DNA of 64,000 nucleotides, taken from positions 1 to 64,000 of the forward strand of contig SVPG01000006.1 of assembly GCA_015065975.1 (NCBI GenBank), in the 5' to 3' direction. Numbering within the stretch: position 1 is the first letter of the stretch; the number at the start of each line of letters is the position of its first letter. The notes under the pieces were generated by a model, which saw only the letters and a program-made list of their open reading frames with translations, was not told where the DNA came from and made no database searches. Below, in pieces: positions 1 through 6,682 of the stretch. Position numbers and translations under genes: made by a program. This stretch comes from Oscillospiraceae bacterium (GTDB lineage Bacteria; Bacillota; Clostridia; Oscillospirales; Acutalibacteraceae).

Positions 1-845
1 TGACGACTGTTGTAACAGGACCGGGAAGCGCAAATCCGATAGCGGGTCAGAATATCTGCATAAAGACCACTCCGGGCAGAATCGATAATATTATTGTGAG
101 CTCTCCGATGGCGATGAAAATGGCTTTCGGTGAAAATCCCAAAACCGTATATCACGGCAAACAGGAAGCTCCGTATACGAGAATGGCAACGGCCGCGATA
201 ATCCGTGAACAGCTTTCCCTCGCGGTGAGATATATGGAAGATGTGGAAAAATCCATAGCCGATCCCGATACCGACCGTCCCGAGTTTGACGCAAAGCTTG
301 AGGCTTTGCTGCCCGTTGTCAGGGGTGAAATGCAGGTGCATTTTCACGCTCACAGACGCGACGATATTTTCACGGCAATAAGAATTGCCGAAGAATTTGA
401 TCTGGATTACGTTATTGTTCATGCAACGGAAGGTCATCTTTGTGCGCAGGAGCTCAAAGAGTGCGGAGCGAGAGTTATGAGCGGTCCCTATCTGTGCGAC
501 CGTTCAAAGCCCGAGCTTCAGAATCTTTCGGCAGCCTCGCCCGGTATTATGGCAAAGGAAGGCATTAAAACGGCCATCATTACCGACCATCCCGTAATTC
601 CTATCCAGTATCTTCCTTTGTGTGCAGGTCTCGCTGTCAGAGAGGGTATGGACTATACCGATGCGCTGAGAGCGATAACGATCGTGCCGGCTGAAATCCT
701 GGGTGTTGACGATATGGTTGGCTCGCTCAAGGTCGGCAAGGACGCTGATTTTTCTGTATGGTCGGACGATCCTCTGACGCTTTGTGCAAAGCCTGAGATG
801 GTTTTCGTTGACGGCAAACAGGTATATTCCCGTGCGGAGGGATAA
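1..845 (+). CDS. Amidohydrolase, imidazolonepropionase-like (5' end outside window)
   Basis: Partial gene: an open frame runs in from the left edge (first full codon at base 3) with no start, so the N-terminal part is missing. The visible part is the C-terminal two thirds of a metal-dependent amidohydrolase of the imidazolonepropionase-related group. Metal-site motifs are visible in order: HFHAHRRDD, HATEGH and ITDHPVIPIQYLP, then the closing GKDADFSVWSDDP segment that ends the TIM barrel and rebuilds the small beta domain. The exact substrate of this subfamily is not known to me. It ends two bases before the fumarase alpha start, whose ribosome binding site lies inside its last codons, so the two are co-transcribed. 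Confidence 0.88.
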   Translation, partial: TTVVTGPGSANPIAGQNICIKTTPGRIDNIIVSSPMAMKMAFGENPKTVYHGKQEAPYTRMATAAIIREQLSLAVRYMEDVEKSIADPDTDRPEFDAKLEALLPVVRGEMQVHFHAHRRDDIFTAIRIAEEFDLDYVIVHATEGHLCAQELKECGARVMSGPYLCDRSKPELQNLSAASPGIMAKEGIKTAIITDHPVIPIQYLPLCAGLAVREGMDYTDALRAITIVPAEILGVDDMVGSLKVGKDADFSVWSDDPLTLCAKPEMVFVDGKQVYSRAEG

Positions 846-847
846 TT

Positions 848-1690
848 ATGAGAGAAATAAAGTGTGAGACGATAACAAAAGCGGTTGCCGAAGCTTGTAT
901 CAAGGCAAACCGTGAGCTTCCTGACGATCTTTGCAATCTGATTTCCGAATGCGGAGCAAAGGAAACCTGTCCGCTGGCAAAAAGTATTTTTGCCGATATG
1001 GAGAAGAATCTTGATATTGCACGCAATGAGCAAATGCCGATATGTCAGGATACGGGTATGGCTGTGATCTTTGCCGAAGTCGGACAGGACGTTCATATTG
1101 TCGGCGGCTCGTTCGAAGATGCGGTAAACAGAGGCGTGTCTCAGGGCTACGTTGACGGACTGCTTCGCTGCTCGGTCGTAAAGGACCCGATACTGCGCGG
1201 AAATACGGGAGACAATACGCCCGCTGTTATCCACACGAGAATCGTTGAAGGCGACAGAATTATGCTTAAAATAGCTCCAAAAGGCTTCGGAAGCGAAAAT
1301 ATGAGCAGGCTTAAAATGTTCACGCCTGCGGCATCCGAACAGGATATAATTGGTTTTGTTGTCGAAACGGTCAAAATTGCAGGTGGAAATCCCTGCCCGC
1401 CAGTTGTGCTCGGTGTGGGCATCGGCGGCGATTTCGAGAAATGTGCAATGCTTGCAAAGCAGGCACTCTGCCGCCCTGTGAGCGAGCGCAACAAAAACGA
1501 TTATTATAAAGACCTCGAGAAAAAGATGCTTGATGCGGTAAATACCCTTGATATCGGAGCTCAGGGCTTCGGCGGAGATATAACCGCACTGGCTGTCAAT
1601 ATCGAATATTATCCGACTCATATTGCAGGATTACCTGTTTCGGTGAATGTCGGATGTCACGTAACCCGCCACGAAGAAATATTTATTTAA
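848..1690 (+). CDS. Fumarate hydratase class I, alpha subunit
   Basis: 280 residues, full length for the alpha (N-terminal) half of the two-subunit, oxygen-sensitive class I fumarase/tartrate dehydratase family, which interconverts fumarate and malate with a [4Fe-4S] cluster. The three expected cluster cysteines are present: C66 in ICQDTG, C183 in GGNPCPP and C270 in VGCHVTRH. Conserved GNTGDNTPA and KGFGSEN segments are intact. Start ATG follows GGAGGG with good spacing. The usual partner, the beta subunit, is normally directly downstream; here the next gene is hpf, so beta must be encoded elsewhere if the enzyme works. A tartrate dehydratase role cannot be excluded from sequence. Confidence 0.9.
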   Translation: MREIKCETITKAVAEACIKANRELPDDLCNLISECGAKETCPLAKSIFADMEKNLDIARNEQMPICQDTGMAVIFAEVGQDVHIVGGSFEDAVNRGVSQGYVDGLLRCSVVKDPILRGNTGDNTPAVIHTRIVEGDRIMLKIAPKGFGSENMSRLKMFTPAASEQDIIGFVVETVKIAGGNPCPPVVLGVGIGGDFEKCAMLAKQALCRPVSERNKNDYYKDLEKKMLDAVNTLDIGAQGFGGDITALAVNIEYYPTHIAGLPVSVNVGCHVTRHEEIFI

Positions 1691-1726
1691 AATTCACATT
1701 TTATACTTCCATTTTGTGATATTTTG

Positions 1727-1735
1727 TGTTATAAT
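1727..1735 (+). promoter_or_regulatory. Extended -10 promoter of hpf
   Basis: TG-T-TATAAT, a perfect extended -10 box, lies about 80 bases before the hpf start. No good -35 box is seen 17 bases upstream, as is usual for extended -10 promoters. It gives hpf its own promoter separate from the fumarase gene. Confidence 0.65.
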
Positions 1736-1740
1736 TAACC

Positions 1741-1776
1741 TGCGGTTAGATAATAACTTAGGTTTTTATAACCGCA
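1741..1776 (+). promoter_or_regulatory. 5' UTR hairpin ahead of hpf
   Basis: TGCGGTTA (1741-1748) and TAACCGCA (1769-1776) form a perfect 8-bp stem just after the predicted transcription start. It is not followed by a T-run, so it is more likely an mRNA-stability or regulatory hairpin than a terminator. Function is not known. Confidence 0.45.
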
Positions 1777-1813
1777 TAAGATTCGACTATCCATTGAAGG
1801 GAGAGTTCATCTA

Positions 1814-2353
1814 ATGAAGATCACAATTACAGGACGTAAAGTTAATCTGAGAGATTCGTTCAAGGAACGAGTAAACAAGAAGCTTACAAAATTCGACAAG
1901 GTTTTCGGTGATGATGCGGAAGCAACCGTTACCGTTACTCTCGAAAAAGACAGAAAGACTGTCGAAATTACAGTCAGAAGCAAGGGCTATATTTACAGAG
2001 CTGAGGAAACATCGTCTGATATGGATGACGCACTCGACAGCGCAGTTGATCACCTCTCCAGACAGATGAGAAAGAATAAGACAAAGCTCAGCAAGCGAAT
2101 CAAGGCCGATTCTGCAGCGCAGATATTCGCTCCGATTGAGGAAGAGGGCGGCGCAGTTGATGAAGAGCTTGATTTCCAGATCGTAAGATCGAAGAAATTT
2201 GCTGTTATGCCGATGTCGATCGACGAAGCAGTTCTGCAGATGAATATGCTCGGACACCAGTTTTATATGTTCCGCAATGATTTCTCCAATGAGATCAATG
2301 TTGTATATAGACGTAAGGACGGCAACTACGGTTTGATAGAGCCGGAGAACTGA
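1814..2353 (+). CDS. hpf: Ribosome hibernation promoting factor, long form
   Basis: 179 residues, the length of long-form HPF, which dimerises 70S ribosomes into inactive 100S particles in stationary phase. Residues 1-100 form the S30AE (RaiA/YfiA) domain, starting MKITITGRKVNLRDSFKERV and containing the Glu/Lys-rich second strand. After a linker comes the C-terminal dimerisation domain, recognised by FAVMPMSIDEAVLQMNMLGH and the closing VVYRRKDGNYGLIEP. AAGGGAG precedes the ATG. It has its own extended -10 promoter and a strong terminator, so it is a single-gene unit. Confidence 0.96.
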   Translation: MKITITGRKVNLRDSFKERVNKKLTKFDKVFGDDAEATVTVTLEKDRKTVEITVRSKGYIYRAEETSSDMDDALDSAVDHLSRQMRKNKTKLSKRIKADSAAQIFAPIEEEGGAVDEELDFQIVRSKKFAVMPMSIDEAVLQMNMLGHQFYMFRNDFSNEINVVYRRKDGNYGLIEPEN

Positions 2354-2375
2354 AATTAAATTGAGTGATAATTAT

Positions 2376-2415
2376 TTCGGGCACCTTCTAAAAAGAAGGT
2401 GCCCGAAGTTTTGCT
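2376..2415 (+). terminator. Intrinsic terminator of hpf
   Basis: Perfect 14-bp stem (2376-2389 with 2394-2407) closed by a 4-base A loop and followed by TTTT-rich sequence. It also sits at the end of the leftward gene ending at 2416, so it can act in both directions. Confidence 0.9.
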
Positions 2416-2856
2416 TTATTTATTATTAAAACTTATGCGAAGGTGTTCTGTAATACCGAATCGGTCAGAGGTATAGTGATCGAGAATATAATCTGAAGTG
2501 GTCCATCGTTCGCATGGCAGTCCACCGATTGAAGAAGAGGTTACAACATGTGGTTCTCCGTATTGCTTTTTCAGAATTTCCGATAATTCCTTGAATGAAG
2601 CCTCGATGCTGTTGCAGGATTTGGTATCTCGGAGTATTTCTATAAATCTGACCTTTGATGAGTCAAAATGAATGCTGAATAAAAATCGTATATCGCAGCC
2701 GAAAGCTTTGCCGAAGAAAGCGATGCGATTGTCGTTGATCGTTTTGTGTTCGATTTCGGCGTTTTCCAGTGCAGCAATCAGATCGTTTCGATCCGGTGTT
2801 ATAAGTAATGGGGGAGAATCGAGAGGGAACGCCGCTTGGCTTTCTTTGAAAATCAT
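2416..2856 (-). CDS. Hypothetical protein
   Basis: 146 residues. I do not recognise the family. It is a soluble, mixed alpha/beta protein without signal peptide or membrane segment; the middle has alternating hydrophobic strands (RIAFFGKAFGCDIRFLFSIHF) followed by an amphipathic helix (EASFKELSEILKKQYGEP), a layout seen in many small uncharacterised or immunity-like proteins. Its start is 20 bases after the stop of the methyltransferase gene, with only a weak ribosome binding site, so it is probably the last gene of a three-gene leftward operon. The region is AT-richer than its surroundings. Confidence 0.6.
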   Translation of the reverse strand: MIFKESQAAFPLDSPPLLITPDRNDLIAALENAEIEHKTINDNRIAFFGKAFGCDIRFLFSIHFDSSKVRFIEILRDTKSCNSIEASFKELSEILKKQYGEPHVVTSSSIGGLPCERWTTSDYILDHYTSDRFGITEHLRISFNNK

Positions 2857-2876
2857 TGCATAATCACCGTACTGTG

Positions 2877-3494
2877 TTATCGAACAAAATCAATTCTCAC
2901 AAGCTTTTTACCGTTGGGCAGCTCTCTTTCGTTCGTAAATTTTTTGGTGTATCCGATTTTCTGAAGAGAATTGATAAGTTGGTTTTCTTCCATCTGATGA
3001 TGAACCTCGTCAAGTCGATCAAACACATGCAGATAAGGTGAGTCGGACACAAAGGATTCTTCTGTGTTTATCTGAATGATGCAGGAGATATATTTGGGAT
3101 TTACCTTTTTTACAACATTCTTGAAGCAATCATATCCGATATATTCAATCAGAAGATTTGCAACGAGTAAATCGGTGCAAGGTAACTGAATACGATCATC
3201 TGATAAATCTGCACAAATTGGCTTGAAAATATAACCTAACGACGAATATCTTTTCTGACATTCGTCAAGATAATCCTGATTGATGTCGACACCGTATACC
3301 GAAAGAAATTTATCTTTGTCAATGTGTTCAAGCCCGTTGCCGCCTGCAATACCGAGAATCATAACAGAATGGGCATCATAAGCGTCAAACTGTTCCTTCA
3401 TCATCTCGTTCATTGCCTGCAGCTGATAGACGCTTTCCAGACTCATGTGACTCTCGTAAGCGTTGAGGTCAATATCTTTCCACGGATTATTCAT
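2877..3494 (-). CDS. Class I SAM-dependent methyltransferase
   Basis: 205 residues with a Rossmann-type SAM-binding core: motif I is MILGIAGGNGLEHID, followed by the acidic end of strand 2 in VYGVDINQDYLDEC and motif III/IV around PICADLSD and TDLLVANLLIEYIG. The substrate cannot be read from sequence. AGGAGG sits six bases before the ATG. It is the middle gene of an AT-rich trio of small genes read leftward, between hpf and a tRNA, which suggests an accessory insertion beside the tRNA. Orthology to a named enzyme is not claimed. Confidence 0.85.
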   Translation of the reverse strand: MNNPWKDIDLNAYESHMSLESVYQLQAMNEMMKEQFDAYDAHSVMILGIAGGNGLEHIDKDKFLSVYGVDINQDYLDECQKRYSSLGYIFKPICADLSDDRIQLPCTDLLVANLLIEYIGYDCFKNVVKKVNPKYISCIIQINTEESFVSDSPYLHVFDRLDEVHHQMEENQLINSLQKIGYTKKFTNERELPNGKKLVRIDFVR

Positions 3495-3521
3495 GACCGT
3501 CCTCCTGTAGGGATTATTTGC

Positions 3522-3824
3522 TTAGAAATTAAACTCCGGGCAATCGCAGTAGGGAGCAGGAAGCTTGGATTGAAAATCGATCCACCCGAGTTTTTTTACA
3601 AGTACAGATTTTTCGTTGGGAAAAACATAGGTGTTCAAGTATTCAATAAAATCATCTTCGTTAAAGCAAAATCCTTCACGGGTCCGATATTTCTTTGCAT
3701 GAGGGCTGTTTTTTAACCAATTCGTGCAAAACTCCATACAGTATGCCGTTAAATTGTCTGCCACAACGTCAGGAACAGAATATACTTTTCTATTTCCATC
3801 GGCGCTGATAACAACATTTTTCAT
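3522..3824 (-). CDS. Hypothetical protein, Cys-containing
   Basis: 101 residues when started at the ATG at 3824, chosen because AAGGA lies about nine bases upstream; a longer frame reaches 3884 but enters the palindrome cluster and lacks a ribosome binding site. The N-terminus (MKNVVISADGNRKVYSVPDVVADNL) looks like a short beta hairpin; the middle has KYRTREGFCFNEDDFIEYLN and the end is PYCDCPEFNF. Family not recognised. It is the first gene of the AT-rich trio; 27 bases separate it from the methyltransferase. Confidence 0.6.
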   Translation of the reverse strand: MKNVVISADGNRKVYSVPDVVADNLTAYCMEFCTNWLKNSPHAKKYRTREGFCFNEDDFIEYLNTYVFPNEKSVLVKKLGWIDFQSKLPAPYCDCPEFNF

Positions 3825-3883
3825 ACACTTAAATTCCTTATTATTTCTAAATTTAATGCTATCACAGATCGAGAAGAATTTCA

Positions 3884-4053
3884 ATGAAATCGCGCAGAGC
3901 GCGATGAAATCCTCGCCCTGCTCGAATGAAATCTTCAGCCTATGGCTTCAGATGAAATTAAATCCGTCCTTCTTCCAACGAAGTTGGATTTCATCACGCA
4001 AGTGATTTCATCCGTCGTAGATGGATTTATCCCGTCCGTAAGGACGGATTTAG
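3884..4053. repeat. Cluster of short palindromes with ATGAAAT/ATTTCAT spacers
   Basis: The heptamer ATGAAAT occurs at 3884, 3904, 3926 and 3952, then its reverse complement ATTTCAT at 3988 and 4005 and a variant at 4025. Between these lie short, different self-complementary segments: CGCGC-aga-GCGCG, AGCC-tat-GGCT, CCAAC-gaa-GTTGG, ATCAC-gcaa-GTGAT and CCGTCC-gtaa-GGACGG. Orientation of the heptamer flips about the middle, so the whole cluster could also fold on itself. It is non-coding and lies between an AT-rich operon and a tRNA terminator. The nature of the element is unknown to me. Confidence 0.75.
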
Positions 4054-4055
4054 TT

Positions 4056-4093
4056 AAAAAACACCATTTGTCAAAAGACAAATGGTGTTTTTT
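4056..4093 (-). terminator. Intrinsic terminator of the CAU tRNA
   Basis: Perfect 17-bp inverted repeat (4056-4072 with 4077-4093) with a 4-base A loop; its arms end in runs of A and T, so it can terminate in either direction. It starts two bases beyond the tRNA 3' CCA. Confidence 0.93.
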
Positions 4094-4094
4094 G

Positions 4095-4171
4095 TGGTGG
4101 GCCATCAGGGACTCGAACCCCGGACCAACCGGTTATGAGCCGGTTGCTCTAACCAACTGAGCTAATGGCCC
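4095..4171 (-). tRNA. tRNA-Met (CAU anticodon), CCA encoded
   Basis: The reverse strand folds into a full 77-base cloverleaf: acceptor stem GGGCCAT/ATGGCCC, D arm GCTC-AGTTGGTTA-GAGC, anticodon arm ACCGG-CTCATAA-CCGGT, variable loop, T arm CGGGG-TTCGAGT-CCCTG and an encoded CCA end. The CAU anticodon fits elongator tRNA-Met; a tRNA-Ile2 whose C34 is converted to lysidine would have the same anticodon, but the body resembles Clostridia elongator Met tRNAs. It is a single-gene transcript with its own promoter and terminator. Confidence 0.9.
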
Positions 4172-4189
4172 TTGTGTTTTAGCTATATT

Positions 4190-4218
4190 ATTATACAACG
4201 ATGAATTGGGTTTGTCAA
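4190..4218 (-). promoter_or_regulatory. Consensus promoter of the tRNA gene
   Basis: On the minus strand TTGACA (4218-4213), a 17-base gap and TATAAT (4195-4190) form a perfect sigma-A promoter; start of transcription would fall about 12 bases before the tRNA. Confidence 0.92.
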
Positions 4219-4287
4219 TATATAATTTGTATATATATGGATTGTAAGATGCTCGGCATCGGCGAAAAATCACCGATGCCGATATCA

Positions 4288-4857
4288 TCATATTCCGTAT
4301 GTTCCGCTCGAAGGGTCGCGGAAAAGCCCGATCTGAGGAGCGCTTACTGTGAAGCAGAGAAGCATAACGGTAAGCAAGACCAGAGCGGCGACGGCAATGG
4401 TGTAATACTCGCCCGTGATGCTCGGACTGTTTATTGCTCTTATGCTGACAAGCTCACCGATAATGAGGGCGATGAGGGCGAGCGAAATATCTATCGCAGG
4501 AACTGAATATCCGATTATACCGCTGTAAATATAAAATACACTGACGGTTACGAATACGATAGCTATAGCGCCGAGAATACGCGCTGTGACGAGTCTTTTC
4601 GGGTCGGTTTTCAAGATTGCATATACGGCAAAGCTCCAGATAAGATAAGGCCACAGCATTATTTTCAGGTGTTCCCATACACTCTCGTTGACCGAGGCGA
4701 AGACTGCGACGGGATAGAGTTCTCCCGACCATTCCCACAAAAAGTGCAAAAGTGAAGCTATCGCGAATTCAAGAAGTGCGCCGCCGAAGGCTGTGATAAG
4801 CTGTTTTGTCCTGACAGACAGACCCGATTTTACGGGTAAAACCATTATATTCTGCAT
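4288..4857 (-). CDS. DUF6512-like integral membrane protein
   Basis: 189 residues with about six hydrophobic segments spread over the protein and no signal peptide. The motif LHFLWEWSGE followed by FASVNESVWEHLKIMLWPY, in the second loop and helix, is the hallmark of a Clostridia family that I recall as DUF6512; its function is unknown. GGAGGAATCAT precedes the ATG, a strong start. It lies 48 bases after the preceding small membrane-protein gene on the same strand and the two may be co-transcribed. Family name is from memory; membrane location is clear from the sequence. Confidence 0.8.
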   Translation of the reverse strand: MQNIMVLPVKSGLSVRTKQLITAFGGALLEFAIASLLHFLWEWSGELYPVAVFASVNESVWEHLKIMLWPYLIWSFAVYAILKTDPKRLVTARILGAIAIVFVTVSVFYIYSGIIGYSVPAIDISLALIALIIGELVSIRAINSPSITGEYYTIAVAALVLLTVMLLCFTVSAPQIGLFRDPSSGTYGI

Positions 4858-4905
4858 ATGATTCCTCCGTTCCGCTTAATTGATATGCACGGACGGAATG
4901 TAAAA

Positions 4906-5190
4906 TTACAAAAATAATACAGAGAACAGAACCCCTGCGGCAATCCCGAGAACAACTCCGATAAAAAACGGCAGAAATGAGGTTTTGCCGCTGTGTGCGT
5001 CGGACTGAATATGTGTGCATTGCGGCTCAATGTCGGAATCTATTTCACATACCATTCTCGCGGCAGCGCGGTGCAGATCAAGACTGTCGAGCTTTGCAAA
5101 TTCAGGTTTGACAAAGCAGATGGCGCGTTCGAAATACGGACTTTTTGTACGGCTTATTTCAACGGTATACCTGTTTACACCTCTGACCAT
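4906..5190 (-). CDS. Small C-tail-anchored protein, unknown function
   Basis: 94 residues from the ATG at 5190, selected because GGAGGG is seven bases upstream; the in-frame ATGs further up overlap that site. The N-terminal 65 residues are soluble and include a Cys pair; the last 20 (FLPFFIGVVLGIAAGVLFSVLFL region) form one membrane helix reaching the C-terminus, as in tail-anchored proteins. Family not recognised. It precedes the DUF6512-like gene on the same strand. Confidence 0.6.
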   Translation of the reverse strand: MVRGVNRYTVEISRTKSPYFERAICFVKPEFAKLDSLDLHRAAARMVCEIDSDIEPQCTHIQSDAHSGKTSFLPFFIGVVLGIAAGVLFSVLFL

Positions 5191-5330
5191 TTTCATCCCT
5201 CCGGGTAATATTTCCAATATATTATGGTCGTGTATACGGTAAGTTATTCGATAAAAGAAAACAGTGTTGACATAAATATTGTGGAAAACTCGGTGGATAA
5301 CGTGGAAAACCTATGTGCTGACTAAAAAAT

Positions 5331-5358
5331 AAAAGGGGCAGAATAATCTGTCCCTTTT
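5331..5358 (-). terminator. Terminator after the DUF2804 gene
   Basis: AAAAGGGGCAG (5331-5341) pairs with CTGTCCCTTTT (5348-5358) except for one mismatch. It lies 42 bases beyond the stop of the leftward gene ending at 5400. Confidence 0.7.
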
Positions 5359-5399
5359 TATGTAACCTCTGACGGATTATGAGAAAAATTACCCCGCGT

Positions 5400-6434
5400 T
5401 TAGCCCTTGGTGTAATAGTCCTCAACGAATCCGATCATATCCGAAATATTGATGATCTCTTTGCCTGCCTTGACCTGTCCCGAAAAACGACCGAAGGCAT
5501 AACGCCGCTCTTCTTTGATAAGACCGAAAAGTCCGCGGATATCATAATCGCCCGAAATCGGCGAAAATTCAAGGTAAACGTTCCTGTCACCAGACCGTAT
5601 TTTCCACGGTTTCATATGATCGTCAGCGTCATATTCGATTTTGAGTTTTCCGAGCTTATGAAGCTGACCGTCGCAAAGAATAAAGTTCTGACCTGAGACC
5701 GACTCGTCGGCACTGCATTCTCCAAAACTGAATCCGACGGTCCTTTCGTCGACCGTTCCGAATCCCTCACACCATGCCCTGTGAGTCTCACCGGGGATTA
5801 CAGCCCTCGTCCATTCGTGGCAGGCGAAGGTGCTTTCCGGCAGGAATTCGATATCGGTACCGCCGTAGACAACCTTTCCCGAAACGGTCATACCCATAGT
5901 TCTGCCGCAGTAAATAAACTGTTCGGGTTTGTCCTTGTATGGAGAAGCGGAGCAGAAGGTCTGACTTTTGCCCTCATCGAGAATCAGATTGACGTAAAGA
6001 GGTCGCACGTCGTCAAAGGCGTTGAACTGGCAGCGCAGATGGCGGTTTTCGGGCGATTTGATGAAATCAAGAGCCATTCTTTTTGAGCGGTAAATGACAT
6101 CACCGCTCTCGGCAGATTGGGGAAGCTCAAACCGACCGAAAGGGAAGGGGACTATAACGTCGGTCGTTGTCTCACTCTCGCCCGAAAGACTGGCGATGGT
6201 GGCGGAAACAATACCGAAATAGCCGTTGTCGCTTATTGAAAGTATCAGTTGATAATCGGGTGAAGATATAATATAACGCTCGCTTTCGCGAAGTCTGAAA
6301 AGCTTATTGATGCGAGAGACAGAATCTCTGCGGTATTCAAGGAGTGCTCCCTGACACCATCCGCCTTCAATAAGGTTTCCGTCGGTGTCAAGAAGGACGC
6401 CCTTCTCGGTAAATTCACGCTGAATCGGTGGCAT
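5400..6434 (-). CDS. DUF2804 domain-containing protein
   Basis: 344 residues matching the DUF2804 layout: a short N-terminal strand section (QREFTEKGVLLDTDGNLIEGGW), the DYQLILSISDNGYFG region, and a C-terminal beta-rich half with HEWTRAVIPGETHRAWCEGFG and VYLEFSPISG. The fold resembles lipocalin-like or AttH-like beta barrels, but no biochemical role is established. No signal peptide. AGGAGAAATT precedes the ATG. It is monocistronic, ending at its own hairpin. Confidence 0.85.
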   Translation of the reverse strand: MPPIQREFTEKGVLLDTDGNLIEGGWCQGALLEYRRDSVSRINKLFRLRESERYIISSPDYQLILSISDNGYFGIVSATIASLSGESETTTDVIVPFPFGRFELPQSAESGDVIYRSKRMALDFIKSPENRHLRCQFNAFDDVRPLYVNLILDEGKSQTFCSASPYKDKPEQFIYCGRTMGMTVSGKVVYGGTDIEFLPESTFACHEWTRAVIPGETHRAWCEGFGTVDERTVGFSFGECSADESVSGQNFILCDGQLHKLGKLKIEYDADDHMKPWKIRSGDRNVYLEFSPISGDYDIRGLFGLIKEERRYAFGRFSGQVKAGKEIINISDMIGFVEDYYTKG

Positions 6435-6598
6435 TCGCGCAATTTCTCCTTAATATAAAATTTTTTTATATTATACCCCGTTTTATGTCAAACTGCAAGG
6501 TGAAAAATGGCATAATCAGGAAATATTATAAAATTCTGTCAATGTACACAGCAATAATAAATATTGCCGCACATTATTATTGACGACTTTATACAATG

Positions 6599-6626
6599 TT
6601 GCATTTTGAAGCGGCGATGATATAAT
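6599..6626 (+). promoter_or_regulatory. Promoter of the AlbA_2-nucleotidyltransferase gene
   Basis: TTGCAT (6599-6604), 16-base gap, TATAAT (6621-6626), about 57 bases before the start codon. Confidence 0.65.
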
Positions 6627-6682
6627 AGAAATATAATTATGTCAATAGAAATCCTTTTTATTCTGCCCAAGGGTGTGAAAAT

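Noticed and set aside
1691..1813. raiA-type non-coding RNA upstream of hpf
   Set aside because: Only about 120 bases separate the genes and only one 8-bp hairpin is seen, too little for that RNA motif.
3884..4053. Possible CRISPR array
   Set aside because: The constant element is only seven bases, it changes orientation in the middle, and the segments between are themselves palindromes of unequal length, unlike spacers. No cas gene is nearby.
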